Of a stretch of DNA of 64,000 bases, positions 10,986-22,185 are shown piece after piece. The DNA comes from Ascarosepion bandense. Lineage: Eukaryota > Mollusca > Cephalopoda > Sepiida > Sepiidae. The first letter of the stretch is position 1; every line of letters begins with the position of its first letter. The DNA lies in the NCBI GenBank assembly GCA_037127315.1, contig JBBBDQ010000330.1, positions 7,565,001-7,629,000 on the forward strand, given 5' to 3'. The notes under the pieces are model-generated. The model did no database searches. It saw nothing but the letters and a program-made list of their open reading frames with translations, and had not been told where the DNA came from. Both the position numbers and the translations under genes were made by a program.

Positions 10986-11446
10986 GTGTCTGTGTCATTC
11001 CCTAGGAGTCATTCCCAACTGAAAAAGGTCTGCCTGCTGACAAGCAAATTTGTGGTACTGAATGAGGCATATTTATTGTAACCCAGCTCAGTTCATTAAA
11101 TCAAAACATGTACATATTAACACTTCTAATCAAGATCACGCACACAGGCCATTAAAGTTGTAAATCCTATAGCATCATGGTGTTTATTATTATTAAAGTT
11201 GCAGAGCAGTGGCTCAAAAGTTCGAGATTCTATTTTAAATATAAAAAACTTTCACATGTGATCAATAATGTCATCCCTAATTTCCAGGAACCACTTCTAT
11301 AAAGGCAGGTAATCTTTTGAAACCTATTCTGCTTATTTTTTTTTTTTTTTTTTTTACAATTTGAGAATAGAAACAAATCATTTTATAATATCAGAAAGAA
11401 TTAAACCATTTTGATAATTGAATGGAAAACATTTATTTATAAAGAT
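10986..11446. other. Non-coding with a long T run
   Basis: A T run of about 20 lies at 11337-11356. Otherwise nothing is recognised. Confidence 0.4.
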
Positions 11447-11831
11447 ACTAGCAGTATAGCCTGGCGTTGCTCGGGTGTAATGAAAGCTTTAAAACAAATC
11501 CATGGTCCTGGAGCTCAGACTCTTTTGGACGTTGGCATGAAAGACTAAAAAGCAATAGTTGTTTCCAGTTAAAGCAAAACCGTAGACTGAAAGAAAAATG
11601 AATGGATATAAGTCAAATTTTGATTTCCTGGTATCGACATCAAATAAGTTTTTTTCGTCGTAAACTGAATTTTGAAGGCTAAATAAGTCCTCTGAGTAAA
11701 TGGTATCATGGCTGAGACTAAAAAACTACAATTATACCTACTTAGAGCCAAACCCGAAGTGAAAACTAAAATAAAAGGGCTGAAAAAAAAGACATACAGG
11801 TAGATAAACAGACACACACACAAACATCTTG

Positions 11832-11836
<5 letters not shown>

Positions 11837-11872
<36 letters not shown>
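11837..11872. repeat. TA microsatellite
   Basis: An alternating TA run within repeat X copy 1. The other copy has a shorter one at the same relative position. Confidence 0.95.
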
Positions 11873-11874
<2 letters not shown>

Positions 11875-12132
11875 CGCTTTTCTGCACTATTGTAAGAACT
11901 GCAACCTTGAAACTTCTGAATATCGTTTCTTATGTCTTTGCCTATGAGTGAATCAAATTTGATTAAAATCGGACAACTCCTTCTATAAACCAATTTTTTT
12001 GATTTTCGATATTTATCGGGGGGGGGTACCTCGACACAAAATGTAGCTAAGAACACTCGCAGACGTTTCTAGTACAACTGTAAATTTTCAAGAAAATCGG
12101 TTCAGCCGTTTCGGAGTCTATAGGTAATGGAT

Positions 12133-12160
12133 ATATACACACACACACACACACACACAG
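12133..12160. repeat. AC microsatellite
   Basis: An AC run at the same relative position as 24972-25016 in the other copy of repeat X. Confidence 0.9.
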
Positions 12161-12192
12161 ACAAAGTTCCATTTATAAATAAGTTTAGATTT

Positions 12193-12340
12193 CCAGATTG
12201 AAATTCTGTTCTCATCATATTTCGGTTCAGGTGTGTAATGCTTTTTGACTTTAGTGCCATCAGCTGTGTTATGGTTTCTTGGCTACATTTGAACTGAATT
12301 GATGCAGACCCAAAGATCCAATAAAAGATCAATCAAATTT
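12193..12340 (-). repeat. Interspersed repeat Y, minus-strand copy
   Basis: The reverse complement matches 45565-45695: AAGAAACCATAACAC, TGATGGCACT, GTCAAAAAGCATTA and CAGAATTTCAATCTGGAAAT. It directly abuts the 3' end of repeat X. Class unknown. Confidence 0.65.
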
Positions 12341-13690
12341 ATGACTAGAAAATTTGCCACATTTTCAACATCAAGGTGATTTGTTTTGTCATAATACATT
12401 TTCACCACAGAAAAAAAAATTATGTAATGGTATTAATTATAATTTTAACTCTTTTGGAAACAACATGCTTATGGGAATTTCTCATTATGTTTTCAACATA
12501 ATCATGAAAATGATTAATGGAAATCTCATGGTGAAATAGTTCACAAAAGTGCAGTAACTTCTTTTCAGCATCTTTCATATGCCAAGAATCTGGATTCACA
12601 ATATGAACTAGTTCATGATTTTTATGATTTATGTTATGAGCATTATCATATAGTGGGTGTGTGTCTATTTTATTAAGCCTGTGCACAAGTATAACATAGC
12701 TAACATTTTTATCTAATCCATTGGCTATTAATATATAAGATTATTTTCAGATAATGCAACAACCTTTTTGCTAAGCTTTGATAATTTTAAGAATTGGTTC
12801 ATGTAAATCAATGCCACAACTATATGTGATAAAATTTAGTCTGTGCATCTTTCCAATAGAATTATCATGAAAATGACCCAAGCAGTTGGCAATTAGTATT
12901 AGATCCTGTTTCTCTCTTTGAGGTCCTTTCTTTTGAATTTACGGAATGAGTCTTGTTTAGTCTTGAAAATCTGTCAAACCAGTTTTCATTGAAGATATTT
13001 AACTTATTTTTAACTTTATTATAAAGAATGCTGTCAAAAACCTGAAAGCCAATTGATTTGCTTCAACCTGATGGACGAAAAAAACAAAAATGACAATTTG
13101 TCTTTTTATGAGAGAATCACATTGGCTCGTCTTCAAATTCTACTCTTCACATCTTTGTTCTTGTTTAACTTGCCTGGAGTCTAAAGATAATATCTTTGTT
13201 TCTGTCAAAGACAGTTTGTTAAAACTAAATTATTCCAGTTTATTCTGAACATGAATATCTTTAACAACATTAATTCCTTTGTTTGTTTAATTTTTTTTAT
13301 TTCTTTGTCACCTTAACATGCTGTATATGCTTGAATATTGTCCTAGTTTTTATCATCAGTTTTTATGCTAAAATTAGTGAGTTGCACTATACACAGGTAA
13401 TTTTTTTTTCTGGAGGAATTAAAATTCATGCTCAGATAACATGGCACAAATTTAAACAACCTCGTTTTAGCAAAACAAAACCAACACATGTATAGACTAC
13501 ATTTTTTTTACTTAGAATGATTTGAATTATCATAACCAAAAGTATTATCTTCCAACTCGTGGGGCACACTGCATTATATACTGGTAATCCTGACAAAAAT
13601 GATGCCATTGGAGAGGCAATATCTCAGCAATGTGAACACTTGTGAAATGAAGATGAAGGAAAATTGGAAACAGGAAAAAAATTAATAATT

Positions 13691-13693
<3 letters not shown>
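12341..13693. other. AT-rich region, one weak antisense frame, otherwise unassigned
   Basis: An 88-residue minus-strand frame (12420-12686) contains HPLYDNAHNINHKNHELVHI. It is not obviously low-complexity, but I cannot match it to any family and flanking sequence gives no extension. It could be a decayed transposon. Nothing else is recognised. Confidence 0.3.

Positions 13694-13727
<34 letters not shown>
13694..13727. repeat. TA microsatellite
   Basis: A simple TA run of about 34 bases. Confidence 0.95.
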
Positions 13728-13729
<2 letters not shown>

Positions 13730-14335
13730 AAATTTGTTGATTTTTAGTGGCATACATCGGAGTTGAGGTTTTGATGTTCACGTAGTGATAAAAATGAAGA
13801 AATTTAAACTACGTGGAGGCAGGCACAGTCTAAAAGGAACTGTTGTAGTTATGAAAAAAAGTACAATATCTGAAGTTTTGTATCAGATATTTTACAGTAA
13901 GTGAATTTTCTAACTATTTTGGGATAGCTTTGTACAAAAAAAAAAAATGAAGACACTTTATCTGCTGTAAAATATGTCCAGGATGGTGCCCAATACTGCA
14001 ATATTTTACTATGGTAGGCCTACCGGTATTGCTCAGAAGCTGGGGTTGCATTATGAATTTCAGTTGTACTTTACATGAAGTAGGCATATTCATGAATATA
14101 TACATTACTTTATATGATTATTACAAAGTCTGTAAGCTACTGTTTTCCTCACTGCTATAGTTTTTTATTTTTCTTATCAGTTCCCACTGGTATTTGACAA
14201 GAGATTAAGCTTCTATTTCTTTTAATTTTATTTACTTTTTAAAATTTTGTCTTCATGTGTAAGATTCTAAGCATCATAAATGAATAAACAGTAATTTCAA
14301 ATCTTTTCTTATCTGCTTTCTTATAGTAAATACTG
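13728..14335. other. Non-coding, no feature recognised
   Basis: AT-rich, with an A run at about 13938-13947. No gene or repeat family was recognised. Confidence 0.4.
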
Positions 14336-14371
<36 letters not shown>

Positions 14372-14390
14372 TTATATATATATATATATA
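14336..14390. repeat. TG microsatellite followed by TA run
   Basis: A TG run (14336-14367) followed by a TA run (about 14373-14390). Confidence 0.95.
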
Positions 14391-14769
14391 GTTCTACGTT
14401 GATGGTACAGTTTGGAGTTTTATGCATGATGCAATCATTAGGTGCATTTTTCAAACTTACAGTTTAATAGATTTGAATTTAAATTCACTTTAATATTCAT
14501 GGTAATTAAATCTTAAGTTAGGCTACTGCTTTCTTAATAACAAGAGTGAAAATTAAAATATTACATGAAGATAAAAAATTAGAATTAAAATATTGATTAA
14601 AAACAAAATTTTAAATTAAAAATATTAAAATGCAGGAAGATAAAATCAAACAGGCATAAATCATAATTATCAATAGTCATATTTCAGGAGTAACAAAAAA
14701 AAAAAGAAAGAAAGTGGTTAAATAAAGCAGTGAGGAAGAAAGAGAGAAAGAAAGACGCAAACATATAGA
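14391..14769. other. Non-coding, AT- and purine-rich
   Basis: AT-rich sequence with a purine-rich stretch (AAGAAAGAAAG type) near 14690-14760. No gene is recognised. Confidence 0.4.
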
Positions 14770-15840
14770 GGAATCAGTATCAATCAAGGTCTAAGAATTT
14801 AAGTATTTTTTTTCTATGGCAGCATGTGGTCATTAAATCACGTTCTTTGTTAAGTAGATTAGGGTTATTTATATGGTTTATGAAGAAAAGTTTTCCTAAA
14901 AAGCATAAGTTACATCTATCTCCTTTTTCATTGTAAGATTTGGATTTAGCGATGATGTCCCAGGTCATAATTGGGTTCTTGTTATTGTTTTTTAATTTCC
15001 AGTAATATATGAATAAATCGATACTTTTGCTGTATTTCCTGTTGTTTAAAGACAACATGTGATTATTAAATTTTGGCTTCCACCTGTTAGAAGTGCTTCC
15101 AAAGTAAAATTTAACATCATCTTCTGAATGAATTCAAGCTCTATAAATAATACTTTTGGACATACACTGGCCATTTGATGGGCCAGTTTTATTTTTTCGG
15201 CAGTTGCAATTACTTTTTAAATGATCATTATTGTTAGTAGTAGGGTAACAGGTATTATTCAGGTGCGCCAAGTATTTATTTAATATCATATTATGTTATG
15301 AAATATATTTATGTTCTTAAAGCAACTGCTACTGACTTAAACATTGTTTTTGTTGAATATTTTTTTTAGTGTGGGTCAATGGTAGAAATGTTTGTGAATT
15401 AAGTTTACAAAGAATTTACCAATATTTGTTTGCCCATTATGGCTGAAGGGTGGGTTAAACCAAATGTTATGTTTACATGATTTGTATTTATTTCTGCCTA
15501 TCTTGTTTTAATCGAGTATTCTAAACAAAGTGTTCAGTTTACTTTTTTTCTAAATCATTAATGTATTTAATTTTAGAATTGTCAAAAATTGCCTTATTAC
15601 TAGAGTTGGTACTTAAATGAAATTGGATGGATTTATTTAGGTTGCTGATTCTATGGGGGCGATTTGATTCCCTATTGATGTATTTATGGTTATGTGAGTT
15701 TTTAGTGCACAGTTTGTACAGAATATTGCTCAGGTCAAAGGTAACACCTAAGAAATTTATGACTTTAGCATTAGTGATAGTGGTAATATTAATTGAAAAA
15801 TTCGATTAGATCTTTTCTAAGTTTGTCTGTTTTTTATGGA
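14770..15840 (-). pseudogene. Penelope-like element: RT C-terminal part and GIY-YIG endonuclease (decayed)
   Basis: Minus-strand fragments follow the order of Penelope-like retroelements. First comes the end of RT: AKVINFLGVTFDLSNILYKL, YINRESNRPHRISNLNKSI, SSNKAIFDNSKIKYI. Then WFNPPFSHNGQTNIGKFF and IFNKNNV. A linker with GPSNGQCMSKSIIYRA leads to the GIY-YIG nuclease region FYFGSTSNRWKPKFNNHM, with the usual second G-I-Y replaced. The end reads KGDRCNLCFLGKLFFINH and LLNKERDLMTTCCHRKKIL. The GIY-YIG domain would nick target DNA for priming. Stops and frameshifts abound and the RT catalytic core is missing upstream. Confidence 0.82.
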
Positions 15841-16191
15841 CTAGTTTTACGGAGGATTATCAATCTGTTGTCTCAGTAAAGTCCGGTATTGTATAAATCA
15901 AAGATATGCTGAAGATTCCAGAGCAAAAAAAGGTTCAACCAAATCACAGGCCTCTGCAGAATCATATGTCACATAGAAATGCAGAAATATATATATCCTT
16001 CTTGTCATGTTCATGGAGAGAGAAAGACCATAGCATGACAGCATCAGCTAAGTTCATTCTCTTTACTACAGGTTTTTAACTCTACTACCAGTTATGAAAG
16101 CTCTTTCCACATGTTAGTTCTTTAACAGTACCTTATTATTTTTTTGTTTTTTTTAGCAATAATTATGTCGTTGAATTGTAAAGAATATATA
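15841..16191. other. Non-coding, no feature recognised
   Basis: No gene or repeat family was recognised between the Penelope-like relic and the TA run. Confidence 0.4.
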
Positions 16192-16256
16192 ATATATATA
16201 TATATATATATATAATGTTCTGTCTATTATAATAAAGGTCGTTGTGAATTTATTAA

Positions 16257-16287
<31 letters not shown>
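16192..16287. repeat. TA and TG/TA microsatellites
   Basis: TA run at 16192-16214, and a TG run passing into a TA run at 16257-16287. Confidence 0.9.
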
Positions 16288-16536
16288 TTCTCTCCTGTCT
16301 CACTCAGGGATTTGGATTATTTTTTTTCTTATGTCTTTATGAGTATTTATGTAGGTATATTAATATATATGTTGCTTTTATTTTTGACAGTACGGGCTCA
16401 TTTGTATCAAAAGTAATATATAAGGAAATACTAATAAATATTCTTCTAGCTAAATTCGTGCTCAATTCGTGCATATTAATCGAACATTGTTACTAACATA
16501 ACACTGAATTTATAGATATTTAAGACTTGTTCAGAT

Positions 16537-16839
16537 GTGCGTTGTGGTGCAGTGGATATCAAATCGGAACAAGAAATCGGGTAGCCGAGTTCAAATTTCA
16601 GTTGAATTCCTTGCATTCACTTGCACGCAAATACCCTTGGGAAAGGTATTAATCCATCTCTTCCATCCTGTTATGGGTTAAACAACAGGACAGATTGGTT
16701 CCTATAGCCTTGGCTGGCAACCAGTCTACCACAGAAAGTAATGGCAACCTACTGCGGGATAATCTTTTGTCCAGTCAGTCATGTCTCTTTCGAGACATGA
16801 TCGCCCAAGCATGTATCATGTATGGCAGTTAACTGACTG
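16537..16839 (+). repeat. tRNA-derived octopus-type SINE, full length
   Basis: About 300 bp. It opens with a tRNA-like head: GTGCGTTGTGGTGCAGTGG holds the A box (TGGTGCAGTGG) and GAGTTCAAATTTC the B box of an internal RNA polymerase III promoter. The body has CCTTGGCTGGCAACCAGTC and GGCAACCTACTGCGGGATAA, and the end a small inverted motif TGTCTCTTTCGAGACATGA and AACTGACTG. At least seven other copies are in the window. It is non-coding and must borrow LINE enzymes to move. Confidence 0.88.
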
Positions 16840-16949
16840 CAAAGTAGGCAAAATGGTTCTTCTGTCCTCCTCCCATCCCCCAGAAAAGAACTTGTTAAAT
16901 TAATATTTCTATCAAAATGCGTTTCAGAATGACTGTTAGACGATTTGGA

Positions 16950-17225
16950 TTTGCTTTTCATGCTTATCAACCCTTTGGCTTATTTAAGCTGAAACATGTT
17001 TTTGAATTATAAAATTTTGAAGTTGGTTAGTTGGAAATGAGAACAGTAATTTTTTTCTGGATGTTCTCCTACTATTTAACCCTTATCTGGGAGCAGAAGA
17101 GATGGATTCATAACTTTCTTAAGAGTATTTGTGTTTAACTGAATGTAACAAACTTTACTGGAAATTGGACTCAACTATATGTTTTCTCATTCTGAGCACC
17201 ATCAATCACACCACCCACACATCTA
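16950..17225 (-). repeat. Composite-SINE body and hairpin tail, minus strand, no 5S head
   Basis: Minus strand: a tRNA-like start near 17215-17140 with GAGCCATT-like and B-box-like sequence, a body with the AGAGATGGATTCAT match, then a tail AAATAAGCCAAAGGGTTGAT plus AAGC near 16950-16970. The tail belongs to the 5S-headed SINEs rather than to the 300-bp SINE. No 5S-like sequence precedes it. Confidence 0.5.
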
Positions 17226-17596
17226 TGAATATTGGGGTAATGTAGGTTAAAATTTTATTTAAAAATCTTATGTGCAGAAAATTTTCTATTTTTTTTGTAC
17301 CTTAATTTTATCTTATGAAAAATTGATTTTAACTTCATCTCTGGAAAATTTTCTAAGAATCTTTTCCTAATATCATATCTCTAAGTCTTTAGTGAAAAAC
17401 TGCTTCATATTAAAAAAAGACACTTAGAGAAAGGCTTTAAAATTGTTGGAATGTATGCAAAAGTTATCATCACTGATATTTGAAAATAAAGGCCTTTGCA
17501 CCTAGTTAAAAATTAATTTTTTGCTGGAAGGTTTTGTACCTAATAATTAAGTTTGATATTCATATTATATGATATTTCACTATTCTATCTTTGTAG

Positions 17597-17738
17597 GTGA
17601 TTTGTTTGATGAGGGCAAATGGTGCTCTGATAAAGAATTTCAGTATTATGTGGACCGATTCCACAGAATGTTCAGACATTCCAAAGATGTTGCTTTACAT
17701 GCAGTTGTTGGAAATCATGATGTAGGTTTCCATTATGA
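17597..17738 (+). CDS. MPPE1: MPPE1 (PGAP5) internal exon: metal-binding GDxxDxG and GNHD motifs
   Basis: A 142-bp exon between TTTGTAG and GTAAGTATG splice sites. It enters after the first base of a codon and leaves after two bases (GA). It encodes GDLFDEGKW (GDxxDxG metallophosphoesterase motif; Asp residues bind the two metals) and about 34 residues later GNHDVGFHY, with VDRFHRMFRH between, as in vertebrate MPPE1. MPPE1/PGAP5 is a membrane-anchored Mn2+-dependent enzyme that removes an ethanolamine phosphate from the second mannose of GPI anchors at ER exit sites, aiding export. The next exon in the window joins in phase to give HYDMTVH. The exon holding the first metal motif was not found upstream. 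Confidence 0.93.
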
Positions 17739-17959
17739 GTAAGTATGAATTTTTTTTTTCCTGGTTGTATTCAGATTGTCATTTACAACTGTTTTTGTTT
17801 TTTTTTTTTTTGTTTTTATTTTTATCAGATTTCATATTTGTAAAAAAAATTAATCTCATTAATTTTTTTTTTCTCTAAGTAAAACATTTTTTTAAGTAGA
17901 TCTGTATTACCAAAAATTTGTAATAATAAAAATTCAAATATTAGTTTCTATTCCAATTC

Positions 17960-18190
17960 TGACGCATTAGTTTCTCACTGTTCCCCTCTGTCCCTTTTGC
18001 TTGCAGTATGTCCTGTGTGTGTCAAATTCTCCAAGTTCACCTTTCATATTATTTTTCCAAGGAATTTCAGCTTTCTCTAAGTTTTTCTTTTTGCTGCCAA
18101 TTTCCTTAAGACCTCCCTGTTTTTTCATGCTCTGTCTATTGTATTCTCTGCATCCTTTTGTAGATGTTTTTGCTCATTTGCAAAGGAATA
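17960..18190 (-). pseudogene. RTE-like LINE 3' fragment, antisense
   Basis: TGTGTGTCAAATTCTCCAAG and TTCCTTAAGACCTCCC on + complement the family's LENLxLT and EVLE coding stretches; CATCCTTTTGTAGA complements the FYRRM codons. It is much decayed. Confidence 0.5.
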
Positions 18191-18539
18191 TTACTCTATA
18201 ATTAGAATTTAAAATGTTTCTACCTGGAATTGTTTCAGGTATGCTTCAACATGAATCTCACATTTGGCTGAGATCAATGTATAATATCTGTTCTTTCTTT
18301 ATAACTGTTCTGGGGAATTCCAATCTTGTTGCAGCTCCTCATTGCATTAAGCGAAGTTGGGTCATTGTAATATTGATGCCATTGTGACAGTTGTCATGGA
18401 GACTGGGCAATTTTTATCCTTGGCCCATAAGCATATACATGTGTGTAGATACCTCTTGTTTAAAAAAAAAAATCTTGTGTCACATCCTGCCTTAGTAAAG
18501 AGGTCAGGTAAATAAAATTCCACAATATAATTTAGTTAT
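18191..18539. other. Non-coding, no feature recognised
   Basis: No gene or repeat was recognised. Confidence 0.4.
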
Positions 18540-19072
18540 TCATTCATGCATCGAATGTTGCTGCCACATATGATCTAGTGCTTCTGCTATGTATGCAGAG
18601 ATTTTTTATAAAATTCAAAGAATCTGCAATGTTATTGATCTTGACCTGGTATCTCTGCTTCAGTCATTTTCACACCACTGTAATGTATCTTCCCTGTAGT
18701 TTTTCTACAAGTACTTTCATGGTAATTGTTCTGATAAGTTTTTTGCTTTGGTATCTTGACTTTATGAATTTAAGTGCAGTACTAGATTGGCAACTAGGTC
18801 TCATCATTTTACAGTTGAAATGGCTAGATGTAACAAAGTTCTATGCTAACAGTTTCATCTCTCGTACTTCTCTCTTTTGGCTTCTGGCTTTGATCGTCAA
18901 CAATTTAAATGCAATGTCAATCATTATCTTTTGTCTTCTTAATTCCTGTTCTTTTATTGTTTTCTCTTTTTAATAATATTCATCTTTTTCTTGTATTCTT
19001 TCATACTCAATAAATGTTTGCATCTTAGTGGCTTTATTTCCTTGCTTGGGGTAAAATAATAAAAAAAGGAAG
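18540..19072 (+). pseudogene. Jockey/CR1-like LINE 3' end (copy B)
   Basis: Corresponds to the last part of the family's ORF and its 3' UTR: a match to IEYCCHIW at the start, the LATRSHHFTV-like segment near 18790, FKCNVNHYLL near 18910, and the terminal word CCTTGCTTGGGGTAAAATAA followed by A residues. No intact frame remains. Confidence 0.65.
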
Positions 19073-19205
19073 TTGCAAATCACTCTTTTTGTCATTTGTA
19101 AACCCCTTTTTAAAAGTATCTTAATTTATTAGTTCTGGCACTAATATACCATTTTGACTACATAGTTTTTAGAGGTAAGCAAAATCAAATTTTATACTGA
19201 AATTG

Positions 19206-19503
19206 GATGATTATCAGCTCAGAACAAGAAATTGGAGAGCCAAGTTTGAATTCCAGTTGAATTTGTTGCATTCACTTACGTGCAAATACTCTTGGGAAAA
19301 GTATTAATCCATCTCTTCTTCCTCTAGCTATGGGTTGAATAGTTGGACAGATTGGGTTCTACAGCCTTGGTTGGCAACCAGCCTGCCACAGAAAGAAATG
19401 GCAACCTACTGCGGGAAAATCTTCTGCCTAGTCAATGATGGATCAAAAGAAACGTGATTGTCCAAGCATGTATCACATATGGCACTTATCTGACTGACTG
19501 ATA
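19206..19503 (+). repeat. tRNA-derived octopus-type SINE
   Basis: Nearly full copy: AGAACAAGAAATTGGAGAGC, TTCCAGTTGAATT, TTGGTTGGCAACCAGCCTG, GGCAACCTACTGCGGG, GTATCACATATGGCACTTAT. The A-box part of the tRNA-like head is damaged (GATGATTATC). Confidence 0.82.
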
Positions 19504-19510
19504 TTTCATA

Positions 19511-19820
19511 TTGTATACACTTCTATGTACAGTGTCCCTTCAAGATGTTACCAATTCTAGCTCTTCCTTTTTATCTCTAAAAAAAAAATTTGCTTTTTGG
19601 CTATCTCAAAGCCTGCTCTGCCAAGAAGATTATGTATTGTTTTCCTTTGTTCCTGCAATCTGTCCTGTGAGTATCCAATTTTCTAAGCCTTGATTCATCA
19701 TTATTTGCCCTAAAAATCTAAACTATCTCATTTTGTTTGTTGTTTTTAGAAGTTTGATGTTGCATGTTCAGCCCATGATATTCTTAGTATCCTTCTGTAG
19801 AACTATGTTTATCTTTATAC
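19511..19820 (-). pseudogene. RTE-like LINE 3' fragment, antisense
   Basis: The complement carries the family 3' region; CTTAGTATCCTTCTGTAGAA at the right end is the complement of the FYRRMLR codons. An internal A run (19578-19588) and many stops are present. It is sandwiched between two SINEs in opposite orientations. Confidence 0.6.
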
Positions 19821-19823
19821 ATA

Positions 19824-20103
19824 CAGTCAATCAATTAAGTGCCATCCGTGATACTTGCTTGGGTAATCATGTCTCTTTTGAGACCTGACTGACTGAGCAG
19901 AAGATTTTCCCACAATAGGTTGCCAACCAAGGCTACAGAACCCAATCTGTCCTGCTATTTGATCCATAGCTGGAGGGAGAAGTGGCAGATTTTCCCAAGG
20001 GTATTTGCATGCAAGTGAATGCAACGAATTCAACTGGAATTTGAATTCAGCTCTCTGATTTCTTATTCCAAGCCAATATTCACTGCACCACATCACGCAT
20101 CCC
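19824..20103 (-). repeat. tRNA-derived octopus-type SINE, minus strand
   Basis: Reverse complement of the full SINE: CAATTAAGTGCCATCCGTG at the 3' end, GGTTGCCAACCAAGGCTACA, and a tRNA-like head ending CACTGCACCACATCACGCAT. Confidence 0.85.
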
Positions 20104-20695
20104 CATACTACTTGCTCAAAAAGTTATTTCAAATTTGAGAAATAAATTTGATGTTTAAATTTATGGTTCATTGTTAGAATGAGCCATTATTTATGTGCGT
20201 TCTGTAATGTTGTCATGGTGCAATTGTTCTTGTTTCCTGCAACGATTCCAAAAGAAGACATTTTCTAAAAATAGTGCTGTTAATATTTTCTGCTCAGAAC
20301 ATCTGCACTGGAGCTAATAATTTGATATGTGTGATCATGCAATGATTTCTGTGTACTGTTGTTGACTCTGTGGTTGTGTGATAACAGTAGCAGTAATAAT
20401 TTAGTCTCATTGAGATATATGGGAAGATAGAGCAAAAAGTTTGTTGCCTGACATAGTCATTAGCTGAATGTTGATCATAAATTTTCATTGTATAATGTTC
20501 AATCTGTGTGATAGAGAAGTGATGGGTTGGGAGTGTATTGACCAGGAATAAGATTATGTTGAAAAAGAGATATTTGTTGTGTAAAATAAATTCTTTTTAT
20601 TTTCATCAGGCAACAGACTTATTGATGTATTTGCATATCTCCTCATGGAAGAAACATGTCTATGTATTGTAGGGTTGTCTTTCATACTGCTCCAT
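20104..20695. other. Non-coding, no feature recognised
   Basis: No gene or repeat was recognised. Confidence 0.4.
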
Positions 20696-21440
20696 TTAGT
20701 AAGACACTGAAAGGAAACAACAAGACCTTCTACAGAAGATAGCTAAAGAATGGACTAAACATCAACTGAAGAAAACTGAATGATTATCAGTAAAAAGAGG
20801 AGTTCAAAATTCCAACTACAAATCGGAGATACTGAAATCAAGCAGCTACAGAAATTTAAATAACTGGGAAGTGTTCTAATAGAGAACAGAAAGTGTGACA
20901 CCGAGATCCAAAGATTTATTGCCATGGCCAAAGATGCATTCCAAAGACTGAGTAGGGTACTGAGAGACAGGAAGATTTCATTGGAAACAAAGAAAAGAGT
21001 ACTGGACTGTTATGTGATATGTCCTATTGTATGGCAGCAAATGCTGGACAATCTCCTCAGTGATGAAGGAGAGACTCAAAGCAATAGAAAGGTGGTTCTA
21101 CAGAAAGATGCTAAGGATACCATGGACCGATTATGTGATAAATGATAAGTTTTTGGAGAGGATGCAAACGAAAATGAAACTGATACTTAGAGACAGCTGA
21201 GATTTCTGGGACACGTAATAAGGAAGGAGGGCTTGGAGAATATAATATTCACAGGGTAGATAGGGGAATGAGAGATAGGGGAAAGCAGTGTGAGACATAC
21301 TTGATGGGTTTGAGCAAGTGGATGGCGGAGATGAATTTGGGACAGATACCAAGAGGAAAAATATTAAGAGTAACAAGGGATAGCGGCTAGTGGAAGTCCA
21401 TGATCGCCCACGCCTTGAAAGGACACGACACATAAAGAAG
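20696..21440 (+). pseudogene. RTE-like LINE 3' end, first of a tandem pair
   Basis: A 5'-truncated copy covering the end of RT and the C-terminal region: KKTEWMII-like, LQIGDTEIKQLQKFKYLGS-type (with a stop), MAKDAFQRLSRVLRDRKISL, LETKKRVLDCYV, then frameshifts, a GHVIRKEGLEN-type stretch and the ACGACACATAAAGAAG 3' end. The FKYLGS and YVISVLLYG-type order is characteristic of RTE/BovB-like elements. It is followed at once by a second copy in the same direction. Confidence 0.75.
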
Positions 21441-22185
21441 AATACAATACCTCCTATAGAAGGTAGCTAAAGAAAGCAAAAAGAAAGGATAACATAAACT
21501 ACAAAAAATTTGAATGTATGGTAGTCAGTAAAAAGAGGAGCCAAAAATACCAACTAAAAATTGGAGATACTGAAATCAAGCAGCTACAGAAATGTAAATA
21601 ACTGGGAAGGGTTCTAACAGAGGATGGAAAGTGTGACACTGAGAGCTGAAGACTTATTGTCATGGCCAAAGTTGCATTCCAAAGGCTGTGTAGAATACTG
21701 AGAAACAGGAAGATTTCATTGGAAACAAAGAAGAGAGTACTGGACTGTTATGTGATATCTGTCCTTCAATATGGGTGCAAATGCTGGACAATCTCATTAA
21801 AAATAAAAGAAAGACTTGAAACAACTGAAATTTGGTCCTACAGAAGGATGCTGAGGTTACCATGGACCAAACATGTGAGCAAGGACAAGGTTTTGGAGAG
21901 GATGGAAATGAAAAAGAAACTTATATTTAATATCAGGAAAAGACATCTGAAGTTTCTGGGACATGTAATGAGAAAAGAAGGCTTAGAGAATCTGATACTC
22001 ACAGAACAAAGAAAGAGAGACAGGAGAATGCAATGCATGACATACTTGATGAGCTTGTGCAAATGAATGGTAAAGCAGGGTTTGGGTCGGGTAACAAAAG
22101 AAAAAGTTTTAAGAGCTACAAGGGTTAGGGAGATGCGGATGGCCATAATTGCCTATGTCCTGAAGGGGCATGGTACATAGAAGTA
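21441..22185 (+). pseudogene. RTE-like LINE 3' end, second of a tandem pair
   Basis: Same extent as the preceding copy; equivalent words lie 738 bp apart (CATGGCCAAAGATGCATTCC at 20923, CATGGCCAAAGTTGCATTCC at 21661). A 134-residue frame (21662-22066) is intact: MAKVAFQRLCRILRNRKISL, YVISVLQYGCKCWTISLKIK, YRRMLRLPWTKHVSKDKVLE and LKFLGHVMRKEGLENLIL. It ends at GGGGCATGGTACATAGAAG. The best-preserved RTE C-terminal region of the window. Confidence 0.8.

Larger units (their letters stand above)
11447..12192 (+). repeat. Interspersed repeat X, copy 1 (class not assigned)
   Basis: Starts ACTAGCAGTATAGCC and GGCGTTGCTCGGGTGTAATG and ends AAGTTCCATTTATAAATAAG plus TTTAGAT. It aligns end to end with 24511-25045, apart from about 230 bp (11525-11760) missing there. 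Both copies carry an internal TA run and an AC run near the 3' end, and share AAATCGGTTCAGCC. No open frame or terminal inverted repeat is visible. Confidence 0.7.

Noticed and set aside
13545..13781. Open frame with an alternating Tyr-Ile run
   Set aside because: The run is translation of the TA microsatellite; the frame has no family resemblance.
14239..14454. Open frame with a Thr-His run
   Set aside because: Translation of the TG/AC microsatellite.
1..17596. Upstream MPPE1 exon with the first metal-binding motif
   Set aside because: No segment with suitable splice sites and an exon ending before GDLFDEG could be identified; it presumably lies upstream of the window.
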